Assembly (NCBI GenBank): GCA_024364735.1
Contig: JAGFNQ010009458.1
Location: forward strand, 23,190-87,189
Origin: Boesenbergia rotunda
Taxonomy: Eukaryota > Streptophyta > Magnoliopsida > Zingiberales > Zingiberaceae
Reading direction: 5' to 3'
Length of the DNA stretch: 64,000 nucleotides
Within the stretch, counting starts at the first letter, position 1; each line of letters opens with the position of its first letter. A program made the translations under genes and the position numbers. The notes beneath the pieces were generated by a model that made no database searches, had not been told where the DNA came from, and worked only from the letters and a program-made list of their open reading frames with translations. Of this stretch, positions 1-10,820 are shown one piece after another.

Positions 1-944
1 GGCACTTAGTTACAGTTTTGCAAGGTTTCCATCTTCAGTTCCTGAATTTGCATCAAGTAGATTTTAGTTCTTGGAAATTTTATTTGGACATTAGCTTGGA
101 GAACTCAATTGCTGAAATTTGTTATCTGTAGTTCCTGCAATTTCCTCATTTATAGCAATCTGTTAGTTGTAGTTTCTGCAATTTCTTCATTTGTAGCCTT
201 GATTTCCATGTTGAGTTGCATTAAGTGTTATTTTTGAAGTGTAGCCACAGTTTTGGTACTCAGATTCCACTTTTGGCAAATAGATTTTTACCTCCTTTCT
301 TTGGTATCAAATTGGTTTCAACTTTCATCTTTGTATCAAGAGAAACCTTGGCATCGATTGGTGCCAAGTTAATTGCAACTTCTAAAGTATTTTGGAGTTT
401 GAATTCAGTTCGCATTGCATTTGGTGGTTTCGGAACTAATCTCATCATGTATGCATCAGTTCTTTTTCTTTTTCTCTAGACTTCGTAGCTAGATTTCATA
501 TTGCTTGTTTTGAGCTCGATTCCGGAGATAAGTTCTTGCATTAATTTAACTAAAAATTTAACCACTGTCTTCATTCCTTTGCTTAGCCTTTGTTTCGCAT
601 TTGAGATCAGATTGGTTTTCCAAAATTGTTTAAGTGCCTTGATTGAGTTGTTTATTTGTTAGGTTCATCAATTTCCTAGTTAAGTCGCGTAGTTAAGTTC
701 CTTTGCCTTTCATTGTGATTTCATTCTTGATTGCAACCCAAAACCCAGATTTTATTTGAAACCCAAAATTCACAAACGACACATAAATACAAGCTCGAAT
801 CACACAACATCAACTAGTCTCTAGGAAAAATACGACCTATGGCCCCTTTACTACGTTTTCATATTTTGATTGCAAAAAGGGTTTCCAGCTTTTCATATAA
901 ATATTATAAATTTGAGGACCCACACATTTCGTGACAACCTATTT
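1..944. other. Unassigned AT-rich DNA, possibly Athila-like leader
   Basis: No credible coding frame is visible; the short open frames are T-rich and have no recognisable domain. Two degenerate direct repeats containing 'gtagtt(c/t)ctgcaattt' lie near 117-160 and 166-205. Around 815-850 the words 'gtctctagg' and 'tacgacctatgg' resemble the pre-primer leader of Athila-type gypsy elements. That is a resemblance from memory, not an alignment. The boundary with the next unit is near 945, just before coding similarity to the antisense gene starts. Confidence 0.3.
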
Positions 945-3006
945 TGGGTCCATCAGCCTCCAGCTGAGTCTTGAGGGAATCGGTGGCAGCGGACGCCTCC
1001 TATAGCTGAGTCTCTGCCCGATCCAGCTTATCTTGGGTCTTCGCTTGAAGAGCCCAGGCCTTTCACTCGTTGTGCTTCACGGTGGAGACTCGGATGTTCA
1101 TTTGGGACGCAGCCTGGTTCACCGTCTCGATCTGGCTGCGAGCAGCTTTGAGTTGCTCCTCAGAATGAGCCAAGCGGTCCTGCAGGGCCTGAACATCGGT
1201 TCGTAGATTGTTCACAGTCGGCTCGTCGAAAACAAGCGAAGAATGGGCCAATTGGGTCTCTAGGCGCTCCACCTTCCTCTCAGCCTCTGTGCGGGCCGAG
1301 GCCTGAGCTAGGAGTGCCATAGAGAAGCCCTGGCAGGATCCCTGGAACTGCGAAGCAAGTACCAACTTTGAGGGCAGGAGAGAGAATACTCATTAAGGGA
1401 CAAGAGTAGTCCCACGCATACCTGAGTGGCTCGGAGGAAAAAGGCGTCAGCGTTGCTCCGAGGCCCCCGAAAGTGGGATTCCTCAAGCCCTTGGACATAA
1501 CGATCAGCCACCGACCCATACATACGGATATCCTAATGCTGGGTGGGTAGCTCGCCCGATGTCATCCCCAGATGACAATCCTACCGGGTGGGTACCAAAA
1601 GATGCAGCATGGGGCGGTCGGCCTGGTCCTCCATGGACGGGATTCTCTCACCCTCGGGTGGTGACCGGTCAGAGGCATCCGAGGAGACAAGTAAGGTGAC
1701 CTCTGGTATAGTTGAGGGTGAAGGGACAGAGGGGTCGGTAGCCGGTGCAATAGTATGGGGATCGGCAATGGAGTCATGAGTAGGGTCGGCTGCAAGAGTA
1801 ATTGCTGGCGGGTTGTCAGGGGAATTGGCAACAGGTATGATGGCAGAAGAATCAGCGACAGAGGGCATAAAGGGAATGATGGCGGTGGAGGTAGGAGGAA
1901 TTCCCGACTCGGGAGACGTTCTTTTCTTTTTCTTCTTTTTCTTCTCCAAACGTTTGCTGGAAGAAGCATAAGGGGAACCCCCTGGCGGGGAAGACATGCG
2001 TCGGCGTTTGGAAGAAGTAAGTGGCTCGAGAGCCACAGGGGACACTATCTCAGGAGCAGTGGAAGCCGACTCGGGAACAGTCGGATCTGGGTTCGTTGAA
2101 GTGTTCCCTGCGGGGCACTTCCCCTGGTTGCTAGCTCGGCAGCAACTCGGGCTCGCAAATCGGCCTCATCCAGCTTGAAGCCTTCTTGTAGGGAGGCGGC
2201 TTGCATGGTGGAAACTATACCAAGGACACGAGCTCAGGCAAAGTTAAAGAGTATGCGAGAGAGAAGTCGTAATGCTTACCGACTACGGATAGCGACGGAG
2301 TCGGTAGGGGGCTGAGACCAAAGGCCAAATGAATCTCCTCTTTCAGCAGATGCACTCCATGTAAGTGCCTATCTTCAAGCTTGGATGTGACCAGCTGAAA
2401 GGCTGTAGAGGTACGGTAGTTTTTTGGAAGGGGAATGAAGTAGGGAAGCGCCTCAACCCAGGCCATGGGCCAACTCGGGGCCGAGGTGGGCTTAATGAAA
2501 AAGTAGCGCTCTTTCCATCCTTTATTGGAGGAAGGAAGTTTCAGGAGGAAAGAGACTTTAGCTCGAGCCTGGAAGAAGAAGTCGCCCAACTCTTGCTGCT
2601 TAGGATAGAAGAGGTAATGGAAGTGGTCGGGCTGCAAAGGAATTTTATACAGGGTAAAGATAATGATCGAGCCACACATCAGACGTATGACATTTGGGGC
2701 CAGTTGAGATAGTGGGATCTGAAAGTAATCACAGACAGAGGAGATGAAAGGATGAATGGGAAACCGGAGACCGGAGTGTAAGTGGTCTCTAGACAAAGTA
2801 ACGTATCCCAATGGAGCAGAGTTGGGTCGATCGATTGATTTGGGCAGACGCAGGTGGTGGTCAGAAGGGATTAAGAAGTCCGATCGGATTTGCTCCAGGT
2901 CATGGGCGGTAAGATCAGTCAGCATGGCTGAGTACCATGGCAGAGAAGGGGAGGAAGACGAAGAAGGAGAAGCCATCAGATAAGAAGGAGAGAGGAAACT
3001 GACCAA
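945..3006 (-). pseudogene. Transposase_28 ('putative gypsy type transposon') gene, three exons, broken
   Basis: The N-terminal part (exon 1, 3006 to 2280) reads as the Transposase_28 family (PF04195 by recognition), with conserved words RLPKSIDRPNSAPLGYVTL and LRFPIHPFI. A GT-AG intron fits 2279-2215, so the last residues of that frame are intron read-through. Exon 2 (2214-1422) starts STMQAASLQEGF, shifts frame near 2120, then gives a Pro/Ser/Lys-rich linker with two in-frame TAG codons. A second GT-AG interval fits 1421-1366 (only 56 bp). Exon 3 (1365 to about 945) is a Lys/Glu/Gln-rich coiled coil with two more stops. The gene is antisense to the LTR at 4454-5526, as is known for extra ORFs in Tat-lineage gypsy elements. 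Its function is not established. It is not expected to make a full protein. Confidence 0.75.
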
Positions 3007-4284
3007 GGGAAGGAGTCGCCGAAGAAGGAAGCCGGAGAGAAAAAGCTGTCAAAACCCTAGCAGAGCTATAAGCGGCTGAGAATGATGTCGAAGTGAAGAC
3101 GCCGTAAGAAGAACAACCATACGAGAAGCCTATTTATGGGGATAGAAGAAGGACGCCAGTCGTCCGATGGAGAATCGGGAAAAGCATGCGGCCATGCTGA
3201 AACCGTCAGATCAGACTCGGATAGTTCTCGGGATGGCTGGCCACACGTGTGGGTCGAACATTCGAGAAGAGGGGTGGCACATCCCTCGTTACGCAGGTGC
3301 AAGTGGCTTGGGAACGTGAGTCCTGGGTCATTAAGGCAACAATTAAGGAGGTAGTTTTTTGGAAGGGGAATGAAGTAGGGAAGCTCCTCGACCTAGGCCA
3401 TGGGCCAGCTCGGGGCCGAGGTGGGCTTAATGAAAAAGTAGCGCTCTTTCCATCCTTTATTGGAGGAAGGAAGTTTCAGGAGGAAAGAGGCTTTAGCTCG
3501 GGTCTGGAAGAAGAAGTCGCCCAATTCTTGCTGCTTAGGATAGAAGAGGTAATGGAAGTGGTCGGGCTGCAAAGGAATTTTATACAGGGTAAAGATAATG
3601 ATCGAGCCACACATCAGACGTATGGCATTTGGGGCCAGTTGAGATAGGGGATCTGAAAGTAATCGCAGACAGAGGAGATGAAAGGATGAATGGGAAACCG
3701 GAGACCGGAGTGTAAGTGGTCTCGAGACAAAGTAACGTATCCCAATGGAGCAGAGTTGGGTCGATCGATTGATTTGGGCAGACGCAGGTGGTGGTCAGAA
3801 GGGATTAAGAAGTCCAATCGGATTTGCTCCAGGTCATGGGTGGTAAGATCAGTCACCATGGCTGAGTACCATGGCAGAGAAGGGGAGGAAGACGAAGAAG
3901 GAGAAGCCATCAGATAAGAAGGAGAGAGGAAACTGACCGAGGGAAGGAGTCGCCGAAGAAGGAAGCCAGAGAGAAAAAGCTGTCAAACCCCTAGCAGAGC
4001 TATAAGCGGCAGAGAACGATGTCGAAGTGAAGACGTCGTAAGAAGAACAACCATACGAGAAGCCTATTTATGGGGATAGAAGAAGGACGTCAGTCGTCCG
4101 ATGGAGAATCGGGAAAAGCATGCGGCCATGCTGAAACCGTTAGATCAGACTCAGATAGTTCTCGGGATGGCTGACCACACGTGTGGGTCGAACATTCGAG
4201 AAGAGGGGTGACACATCCCTCGTTACGCAGGTGTAAGTGGCTTGGGAACGTGAGTCCCCGGTCATTAAGGCGACAATTAAGGAG
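2416..4284. repeat. 935-bp tandem duplication of the 5' half of the Transposase_28 gene
   Basis: Bases 2416-3350 recur as 3351-4284 with only scattered substitutions. The unit starts 'gtagttttttggaag' and ends 'aattaaggag' in both copies. It covers exon 1 except its 3' end plus several hundred bases upstream of the start codon. The second copy lacks one base near 3646 (gataggggat versus gatagtgggat), which accounts for the 1-bp length difference. Confidence 0.9.
3393..3910 (-). pseudogene. Duplicated 5' fragment of the Transposase_28 gene, frameshifted
   Basis: This is the upstream copy created by the 935-bp tandem duplication. It starts with the same MASPSSSSSPSLPWYSAM and reads as far as the CDYFQIP motif. 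A 1-bp deletion near 3646 then throws the frame, and the remainder (MCGSIIIFTLYKIPL...) continues in another frame to 3393. It has no exon 2 or 3 of its own because the duplication breakpoint falls inside exon 1. Read from the minus strand, it lies between the duplicated upstream region and the more complete copy. Confidence 0.8.
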
Positions 4285-4729
4285 AAGATATGCCATGATT
4301 TCAAAAGGTCCCAAAGAGACAGGTCGCCTAATAGACGATTCCTCTGTTTGAGGCTGACTGCAAAACCTGATCATTTGGGTGCGCCAGGCTCGAGTTAGAG
4401 TCAAGGTCCAGTCAGTCGGACTACGTGCCTCCTTCGACTAGACTTGAGGGAGATGCTTATGATCCCAGGCCAGTTTGCGTGTAGCCTGGCCTGGCAACCT
4501 GGCGCCTAGTCAGAAGGAAGATGGTTAATGGGCTGGAAAGGCCAGTCAGATAGGCGTCACTCGGATCAAGGCATCTGATCAGACGCGTGGTGGCCCACGC
4601 TCCTCAGGATTGGTTTGACCCAAGCTTAGACGTTCATGCTCCAGTACCCCTCCAGGTTTGGCTCCCCACCGACGTGTGGCGGACCACGCTCCGGGGGTAA
4701 GTCCGAACCGGAGGGGGCGTTACTCGATA

Positions 4730-4902
4730 CCTCGTCATTCAGTGTCCCAGTCGGCACCTTCATGGACCCTCAGTCGGCCTCGTCATGTAGTGCCCCAGTT
4801 GGCACCTTCATAGGCCCTCAGTCGACCTCGTCATGTAGTGCCCCAGTCGGCACCTTCATAGGCCCTCAGTCGGCCTCGTCATGCAGTGCCCCAGTCGGCA
4901 CT
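4730..4902. repeat. 48-bp tandem repeat, about 3.6 copies
   Basis: Units start at 4730, 4778, 4826 and 4874, each opening 'cctcgtcat' and containing 'cccagt(c/t)ggcac'. The last copy is partial. The period is a multiple of three, which keeps a meaningless repetitive frame open. The array lies in the U3 part of the gypsy LTR. Confidence 0.9.
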
Positions 4903-5263
4903 CTCTCTTCAAGGGTCCTCTGATGGCCCTAATATGCCCTAACAAGCAGAACAACCACTCCCTGACATCAGACCACCCAGAGTAGTACGGGGTCGGCACA
5001 GAACTAGGGTCAATCTGGTCCTAGCAACAGATATCTCGCTGGTAGCTTGATCTTCCTGTCATACCCTGTCCCCCCGTACCACGGCCACCTACACTGGTGT
5101 CAGGCCAGGCGGCGCTAAACGACGCCAACCATTAAGTTGATAGTGCGCCTTTCCTTAACCCAGTATGCGCTACTTTATCCTGCCACCTCTGGGTATGCAT
5201 CACCTTGTCCTCGCTATATGGCAATCGGTGGCAGGCGGGGCAGGAACTGTGAGCTTCCCCGGT

Positions 5264-5270
5264 TATATAA
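5264..5270 (+). promoter_or_regulatory. TATA box in the Tat-like LTR
   Basis: TATATAA inside 'ccggttatataagcc', about 260 bp before the LTR end, fits the core promoter of a plus-strand LTR. This is opposite in direction to the Transposase_28 gene. Confidence 0.5.
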
Positions 5271-5571
5271 GCCTCCTCACTCCGCATTCCTCAGGGACGC
5301 GCAAGAGTGCATTTTCCTACTGTTCTATTGTTTTCCATTACCACCGTCGAGTACTGACTTGATTGTTGGAGTGCCTGGCCGGGGACTTTTCCCGGCGGGT
5401 TCTAACGATCTTTGTCTTGCAGGATCGGAGCGCGCCAGCTCGACAGACAATCTCAGTGACCTTACGCTCCCCGGAGAACCATCTAGCCACAGGGGTGCCA
5501 TCTCGCTTCACGACAGGATCAGTCACAATTAAACAACATATAATAATTCAATTGGTAAAAAAATAATCTAC

Positions 5572-6231
5572 ACTAGTAGAGGATGTCATAGGAACCACCA
5601 TCACTTGATTTTCCAAATCGACCATTTTGTGTGATTGATATACTATTTTATCATATACTTTTAAAAAAATAGAAATCATGTTCTTAAGTGAATTTCTCTT
5701 ACTAGTGTAAGGGGTGTAGCTAGAATTTAAAATTACCTAAGGTTTGGTTGACTATGACTATAATTAATACTTGAATCTAGTAAGTTATTTAATTTTTAAA
5801 ATCTTTTGAAAATCAAGATTAATTTAAAATTAATTTGACACAATATTAAATGATAAATTAAATTAATTTGATTGATTAAACGAATTAAGTTATTTTAGAA
5901 AAAATCCTCTCGTTTCTCCTCTTTTCCACCTATGCACAATAACCATCATCTAGCATCAACCCTCTTCCACGTGCCTTTAGCTCCAATCTAACATGCCTCT
6001 TTATTTTTTGTTCCCGGCTTATCTTCTTTTTTTTCATATACTTTTAAAAAAAATAGAAATCATGTTCTAAGTGAATTTCTCTTACTGGTGTAACACTAGT
6101 AAGAAAAATTCACTAAAGAACCTGATTTCTATTTTTTTAAAAGTATATGATAAAATAGTATATCAATTACACAAAATGATCAACATGGATAATCAAGTGA
6201 TGGTTGTTCCTATGACATCCTCTAGAATAAA
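5572..6231. mobile_element. Foldback (large inverted repeat) element
   Basis: The left arm 5578-5710 and right arm 6091-6225 are reverse complements with about ten mismatches over roughly 135 bp by eye. A third partial arm copy (6027-6095, same orientation as the left arm) abuts the right arm, giving a nearly immediate palindrome. There is no coding frame. The structure resembles a MITE or foldback element derived from a DNA transposon. No clear target-site duplication was found. Confidence 0.7.
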
Positions 6232-6559
6232 TACTTTTATCATTTGATTGAATTAAGTCCACTTTTTTTCAAAAAAAAAAAAAAAAAAGAACTCTATCAA
6301 TCTACTTTCCAACAAGATCCATAGAGAGACATGAAGCACTTTTGCATTTAAATCTGCCGAAGCAATTCGATCTACTACAATAATTCTATCACCATACCAA
6401 TAAAGCAACTAGTATTTAGTATTATCTGATAGCTTCACAATTCACATTCTTCAATTTTGATTGTATGATAATAAAAAAATTGTTAATAACTAATTGTGCG
6501 CCGTTTGTTTAACTTCAATATAACTAAAAATTGAAAATGAAAAGGTAATTATATTTTTT
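6232..6559. other. AT-rich spacer with poly(A) tract
   Basis: No gene is visible. A run of about 19 A follows 6270, which could be the 3' tail of an unrecognised retroposon or simple sequence. The rest is unremarkable AT-rich DNA. Confidence 0.4.
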
Positions 6560-6708
6560 GTAGCCAAGAGATCGCGGGAGTCAAGGCTTAGTGAGAGAAG
6601 CTACACCTTCTCTCTAGGATTCTTGGTGCTCCGGTGGTGGAAATTTACGGTGCTCTCCCTCTCCGATGGCTAACCGGTAGTTTGGAGGCTGTGGGGAGCT
6701 GTTGGGCG

Positions 6709-7034
6709 GCTTCTACAGAGGGTGGAGGTCATTCTCAGAGGTTTCAAGGCACTAGGAAGAAAGATAAGTGGTTCCTTATAGTTTTTTTTACTAAAATATG
6801 GAGTTTGTGTGGTTTTTGGAGCTTCCGGTGAGCTTTTGGTGTTTTCCAGCGGACTTGGCCGGCTCCGTCCATCTTCTATAGAGGGTGGAGGTCATTCTCA
6901 GAGGGTTCAAGGTGCTAGAAACAAAATAGGTGGTTCCTTATAGTTTTTCTTGGCTAAAAAGTGGAGTTTGTGTGGTTTTTGGAGCTTCTGGTGAGCTTTT
7001 GGTGTTTTCCGACGAACTTTTCTGGCTCCGGCCA
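6709..7034 (+). repeat. 163-bp tandem duplication in the LINE 5' UTR
   Basis: 'ggtggaggtcattctcagag' starts at 6721 and again at 6884. Both copies continue with 'tggttccttatagttttt' and 'gagtttgtgtggtttttgg'. The offset is 163 bp. Repeated 5' UTR units act as promoter monomers in some L1 families; here that is only an analogy. Confidence 0.85.
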
Positions 7035-7276
7035 TCTTCTCCGGCCAAGACCAGGTCAAGACTCCCCCCCCCTAACCAGGTGCCACATGGTTGGTTCAAG
7101 GGTGGGTGGCAATCCACTAAGAAGGTGAAAGAAACAAGGCATGCAATGAGGTGAGCTCTCATTGGGTGAGTTGGGTGGCTATTGTTCTTCCCAAGGGGCA
7201 GCTGTAATCATCAGTCAAAATGGCCAAGAAGAAGAGGAATTCCAAGGGTTTTTCAGGTTAAAAAGGAGCTAGGGAT

Positions 7277-8773
7277 GTGGCAACTCATGATGAGGTGGAA
7301 GAACAAATATCCAATGAAGGGAGCACACCTATACAACCAACTTTTGAAGTGGAGGATGAGGTGGCTGATGACGTGGCATTTCATGAAGACTCAAGTGACG
7401 AAAATGTTGCTCCTCAACAGGTCCAACACCAAGAGGGAAGCATAGGAGGGCCGGCCATGCCAAGAAGATCACCGGAAGAGGCTTTTACGGAGACACAAGC
7501 GGAGGAAGCAAACGGACCGGCTGTGGGAGTTCGTTGTAATGATCATCCAACCAAAAAGAGATCTTGGGCAAGCCTTTTCAAAGACAATAGGAAGACAAAG
7601 CAAGCTGTGATGTTAGATCAATATGAAGCAAAGGGAGAAAGATTAGTTTTTGGCTATGAAGACATTAATGAAATGGAGGAGACTATGGGTCATTGCCTTG
7701 TTGGATGTTTCATGGGGCAACACCTTGGTCGGAATGAAGTTCGAGTCATTGCGAATCGTTGGAAGGTGCCCTATGAATTCTTTATGCATAAGAGTGGATG
7801 GATTGTCTATAGATTTGAAACAAAAGAAGATTGGGATGGTGTTCTTCAAGGAGGGCCATATTTTGCATTTGGTGTCCCCATTTCTCTCAAGATTATGCCG
7901 AGGTGTTTCTTGTTTGAGGAAGACTGCCGGATTGTCCCTGCGTGGATCCAAATTCATGGTTTGCCCACTGATTGTTGGTCACAAAAGGTTCTAAGTATGA
8001 TTGGCTCCGAGGTTGGTAAACCCTTATACATGGACAACTTGACACGTACAAGGGAGAGGTTGGAATATGCAAGGCTTATGGTGGAGGTTTCAATCTTTGG
8101 AGAAAGAGTGCATGAAGTGTCGGTAACGCTTCCAACTGGAGTTCAAATCAACCTCAAAATAGTCTATGAATTGGTACCGGCTTTTTGTGATAAGTGCAAA
8201 AGACTTGGGCATAGTATTGTGGATTGTTCGGATGGCACAACACCGGGGGGGGGGCAGCAGGAAAATTCTGCAAATGGTGAAGGTCGCGGAGTCAACTTTA
8301 ATGCGAGGGATTTCCCAAATACTCGGCAAAACATAGGGTCAAGATCTCAATCTGTGAGGAATCGTGGTAGATCGAGGCATCAGACTCATGGAGGGAAACA
8401 TTGGAGGCAAAGACAGCAGGGGGATACGCGACAACATGAACCACAAGATGAGCAGAATTCTTTGGCGATTGTGCTCCGTAGTCCCATCCCGATTGCGGAA
8501 GACTCGGCAAGAAAGGGTGTGCCACTTGAGGAGGAACCATTGGGGGTGGAGGCAACTGATCCAAATGGGAAAGGGGGCTCGCCAAGCCCACCGTCGCCTG
8601 CGGCAAGCACAGGGACAGCAGGTTTTGTACTAGTTTCAACATCAAATGAGAGGACTTCGCGCAGTAGGGAGCCTTATCTCACCCGAGGTGAAACTTCCAA
8701 GCAAGGGGTAGCAAGGGGAGTGCAAGGAGCACAACATACGCGGGCGCGAGCAGCCCGAAGGGGTGTTCAATGA
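7277..8773 (+). CDS. LINE ORF1 protein (DUF4283 + CCHC zinc knuckle)
   Basis: This is a 498-residue open frame of the plant L1 ORF1 type, an RNA-binding protein expected to coat LINE RNA. An acidic N-terminus (about 1-100) is followed by a DUF4283-like domain (about 110-230, with YEFFMHKSGWIVYRFETKED and VPAWIQIHGLP). A zinc knuckle CDKCKRLGHSIVDC follows near residues 304-317. The C-terminal third is Gly/Gln/Arg- and Pro/Ser-rich. The stop codon overlaps the next start in ATGA, the usual tight ORF1/ORF2 coupling. No internal stop is present although the element is truncated, so it is either young or was silenced late. Recognition is by motif only. Confidence 0.85.
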   Translation: MATHDEVEEQISNEGSTPIQPTFEVEDEVADDVAFHEDSSDENVAPQQVQHQEGSIGGPAMPRRSPEEAFTETQAEEANGPAVGVRCNDHPTKKRSWASLFKDNRKTKQAVMLDQYEAKGERLVFGYEDINEMEETMGHCLVGCFMGQHLGRNEVRVIANRWKVPYEFFMHKSGWIVYRFETKEDWDGVLQGGPYFAFGVPISLKIMPRCFLFEEDCRIVPAWIQIHGLPTDCWSQKVLSMIGSEVGKPLYMDNLTRTRERLEYARLMVEVSIFGERVHEVSVTLPTGVQINLKIVYELVPAFCDKCKRLGHSIVDCSDGTTPGGGQQENSANGEGRGVNFNARDFPNTRQNIGSRSQSVRNRGRSRHQTHGGKHWRQRQQGDTRQHEPQDEQNSLAIVLRSPIPIAEDSARKGVPLEEEPLGVEATDPNGKGGSPSPPSPAASTGTAGFVLVSTSNERTSRSREPYLTRGETSKQGVARGVQGAQHTRARAARRGVQ

Positions 8774-8940
8774 AGATTGCATCATGGAACATTAGGAGCT
8801 TCCACAAGTTCGTAAAACATGGTGGTGTTCAACACCTCCTAAGGAGCAAAGAGATACAAGTACTAGCATTATTGGAGACAAAGCTTAATGAAGATCTTAT
8901 TGAGCCTATCATGCAAAGAAGGTTCCAAGGTATGAGTTTG
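8770..8940 (+). pseudogene. LINE ORF2, endonuclease start only
   Basis: The frame starts MKIASWNIRSFHK, the typical first strand of the apurinic/apyrimidinic-like endonuclease domain, with LALLETKL, where E is the expected metal ligand. It overlaps ORF1 by four bases. Only about 56 codons are LINE-derived; from 8939 the sequence is LTR and the frame soon ends. No reverse transcriptase is present, so the product would be inactive. Confidence 0.8.
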
Positions 8941-10820
8941 TTGGGTTCTCCCGGCACATGATCATAAAAACGCAGCGGAAACAAGAACCCACGAGCGATT
9001 CATGCGAAAGAAAAACTCGTACAAAGTTGATCTACATCTACTTCTAAAGAAGATATACCTTTGGAGCGTGCCCTTCGTTTATCCCGCTCGTCCAAGATGT
9101 GCCGGATCTCTTGCACGTTCAAGCGTCCGTGCCTCTATTTGTATCCACACGGACACAATCTCTCAACTTCGGGAGAGCTACCTTAGTTGTGCTAGCAACT
9201 TGAGGTAGCTCGCAGAACACCAAGAACCTTACAATAAGGTTTCGGCCAAAAAGGGAGGAGAGGAAGAAGAGAGGAAGGGAAGGGGAAAAGCTAAGGCAAG
9301 AAGAAGACCTCATCCAAAGTTACAAGGCCCTCTTTTATAATCATCCCATGAATATGAAGAGGTTTGTGTCTCTTTGGCTTCCTTCATTATTACCAATAAA
9401 GAGCACATCTTTTAATGTGACTCTTCATCTTTTTCCATGCAAGAAAAGAATCTTTTCATCCAATGAAGAAAGACTTTTCTCTTTCCTTCATGCAATTCCG
9501 ACCGGGCCTCTCGGGCTTCCGACTTGGTCTCCCGACCAAGTCTCCCGAGTGGCGAGCTCCCGACCCAGTCTGCCGAGCTCCGACCCAGTCTGCCGAGTGT
9601 CGACCCAGTCCGTCGAGTTCCGACTCGGTCCGTCGAGCTCCAACTCGGTCCGCCGAGCTCCGACTCGGTCCGCCGAGCTCTGACTCGGTCCGTCGAGCTC
9701 CGACTCGGTCTCTCTCGAGTTCCCAACTCGAGTCCTTCGAACTGACCTCCCGAGTTCCCAACTCGGGCTCAGGTCTCCCGAGTTCTCAACTCGGGCTCAG
9801 ATCTCCCGAGTTCCCAACTCGGGCTCAGATCTGCCGATCAACTTTTCCGAAGCATTGTGTCCTTTGTGTGTGACCCAATAGGTTCTCGTGATGTTGGCAA
9901 TGCGCCTAAACACTTTAGACACATAAGCAATGAGCGGCATCTAACAATGCATCATTGCTACCCAAGTAATAAGAAAAGTCGAGATCCGACTAAACCTCCG
10001 TGACTATGATAATGTATGACCTTGTCCTTCTATCCTTGATATCTAGATTGACCAATGAGGCATAGATCGTGTCATCCTCAACCAATCTTGTGTTTCTTGA
10101 TCCCCGAGTAGACTCACTTAAACAAAGGAGCTCAATATCTCATATTGACTCATTTGAGCATGGCCATGCGTTTCAGTAGTCCTACTCGATCAAGGGGCCC
10201 ACAGATATCACTCCCGTCATATGAGAGGGATAGATCTTATCTACATCACTCACATCCCTCCGCATAATTCATTACATACCCAGTGATCGCCTTTATAGTC
10301 CACCCTGTTATGGGTGACGTTTGACGATACCAAAGTACATAACTCCTTATGTAGGGAACCGTAGTGACTTCAGGTCTAAGGACTATTCATACCAATAGTC
10401 ACATGAGAAAGTCTATGACACTCATATGATAATCTATGAAACTTTCTCATGGCGGGTCATTCAGTACACATTTTCTAATGTATACCCATGTGTCAACTTG
10501 AGATCACATATCAATGACTTGTGAGCTCAAGTCATCAGTTGACCTACATGCTAGTCTCCATGCATTAATATTGTCCCTGAATATTAATTCTTGACTAGGA
10601 ATAATTTAGTGTAGTATTCTCTACATTATCTCACTATCGATTCAACCAATCGATATAATGTAGATAAGAGCCTACTACACAAGGACATTATTATACTTAG
10701 TCATTCGGCACAGGATACAAAGTAAGTATAATAACCAAACATGCCTTTATTAATGATAGAATATGATACAAAATGCCCTTGTCAATCATCACATAATTGG
10801 CTCTAGGGCTCCTACTAACA
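8939..10820 (-). mobile_element. LTR (family A), minus orientation, mismatched flanks
   Basis: The block runs from TGTTGGG (8939) to CTAACA (10820). It is the reverse complement, over nearly its whole length, of the LTR at 58874-60665. The orientation is taken from the TATA box of that copy. Flanking pentamers differ (gagtt and cttgg), and the flanks belong to different elements, a LINE and a Transposase_28 gene. So this is not a simple solo LTR. Short open frames within it come from GC-rich tandem repeats and are not genes. Confidence 0.8.
9530..9840. repeat. GC-rich short tandem repeats inside family A LTR
   Basis: About eight units of roughly 19-20 bp built on 'gactcggtccg(t/c)cgagct' run to about 9725. 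They are followed by four units of about 28 bp built on 'ctcccgagttcccaactcg'. Each unit contains self-complementary words (cgag/ctcg). The equivalent array in the other copy is at about 59870-60060. Confidence 0.8.

Larger units (their letters stand above)
4454..5526 (+). mobile_element. LTR of a Tat-like Ty3/gypsy element
   Basis: A purine-rich stretch (ttgagggaga, 4444-4453) precedes a TG at 4454, as a polypurine tract precedes a 3' LTR. The block ends ...cagtcaca at 5526. It carries a TATA box (5264-5270) and a GC-rich U3-like part. The 5' partner LTR and the gag-pol of this element are not in the window. The left end is inferred from the tract alone, so it may be off by some bases. Confidence 0.55.
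6560..8938 (+). mobile_element. L1-type LINE, 5' end and ORF1 retained, 3' part lost
   Basis: The unit has a 5' UTR (about 6560-7276), an intact ORF1 (7277-8773) and the first 56 codons of ORF2 (from 8770). At 8938 it stops abruptly against the LTR that begins at 8939. No reverse transcriptase part of this LINE is seen on the far side of that LTR. The 5' boundary is approximate, set where the LINE-like leader 'gagagaagctacacc' appears. Confidence 0.7.

Noticed and set aside
225..479. 84-codon hydrophobic frame at the left edge
   Set aside because: T-rich DNA gives Phe/Leu-rich frames by chance; no supporting motif.
4636..4923. 95-codon repetitive frame (SAPVGTFIGPQS repeats)
   Set aside because: The 48-bp unit is a multiple of three, so any frame through it stays open; it lies in an LTR with no protein-like flanks.
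9412..9873. Overlapping Ser/Arg/Pro-rich open frames on both strands
   Set aside because: They are by-products of the GC-rich tandem repeats in the family A LTR; the same happens at 59820-60256.
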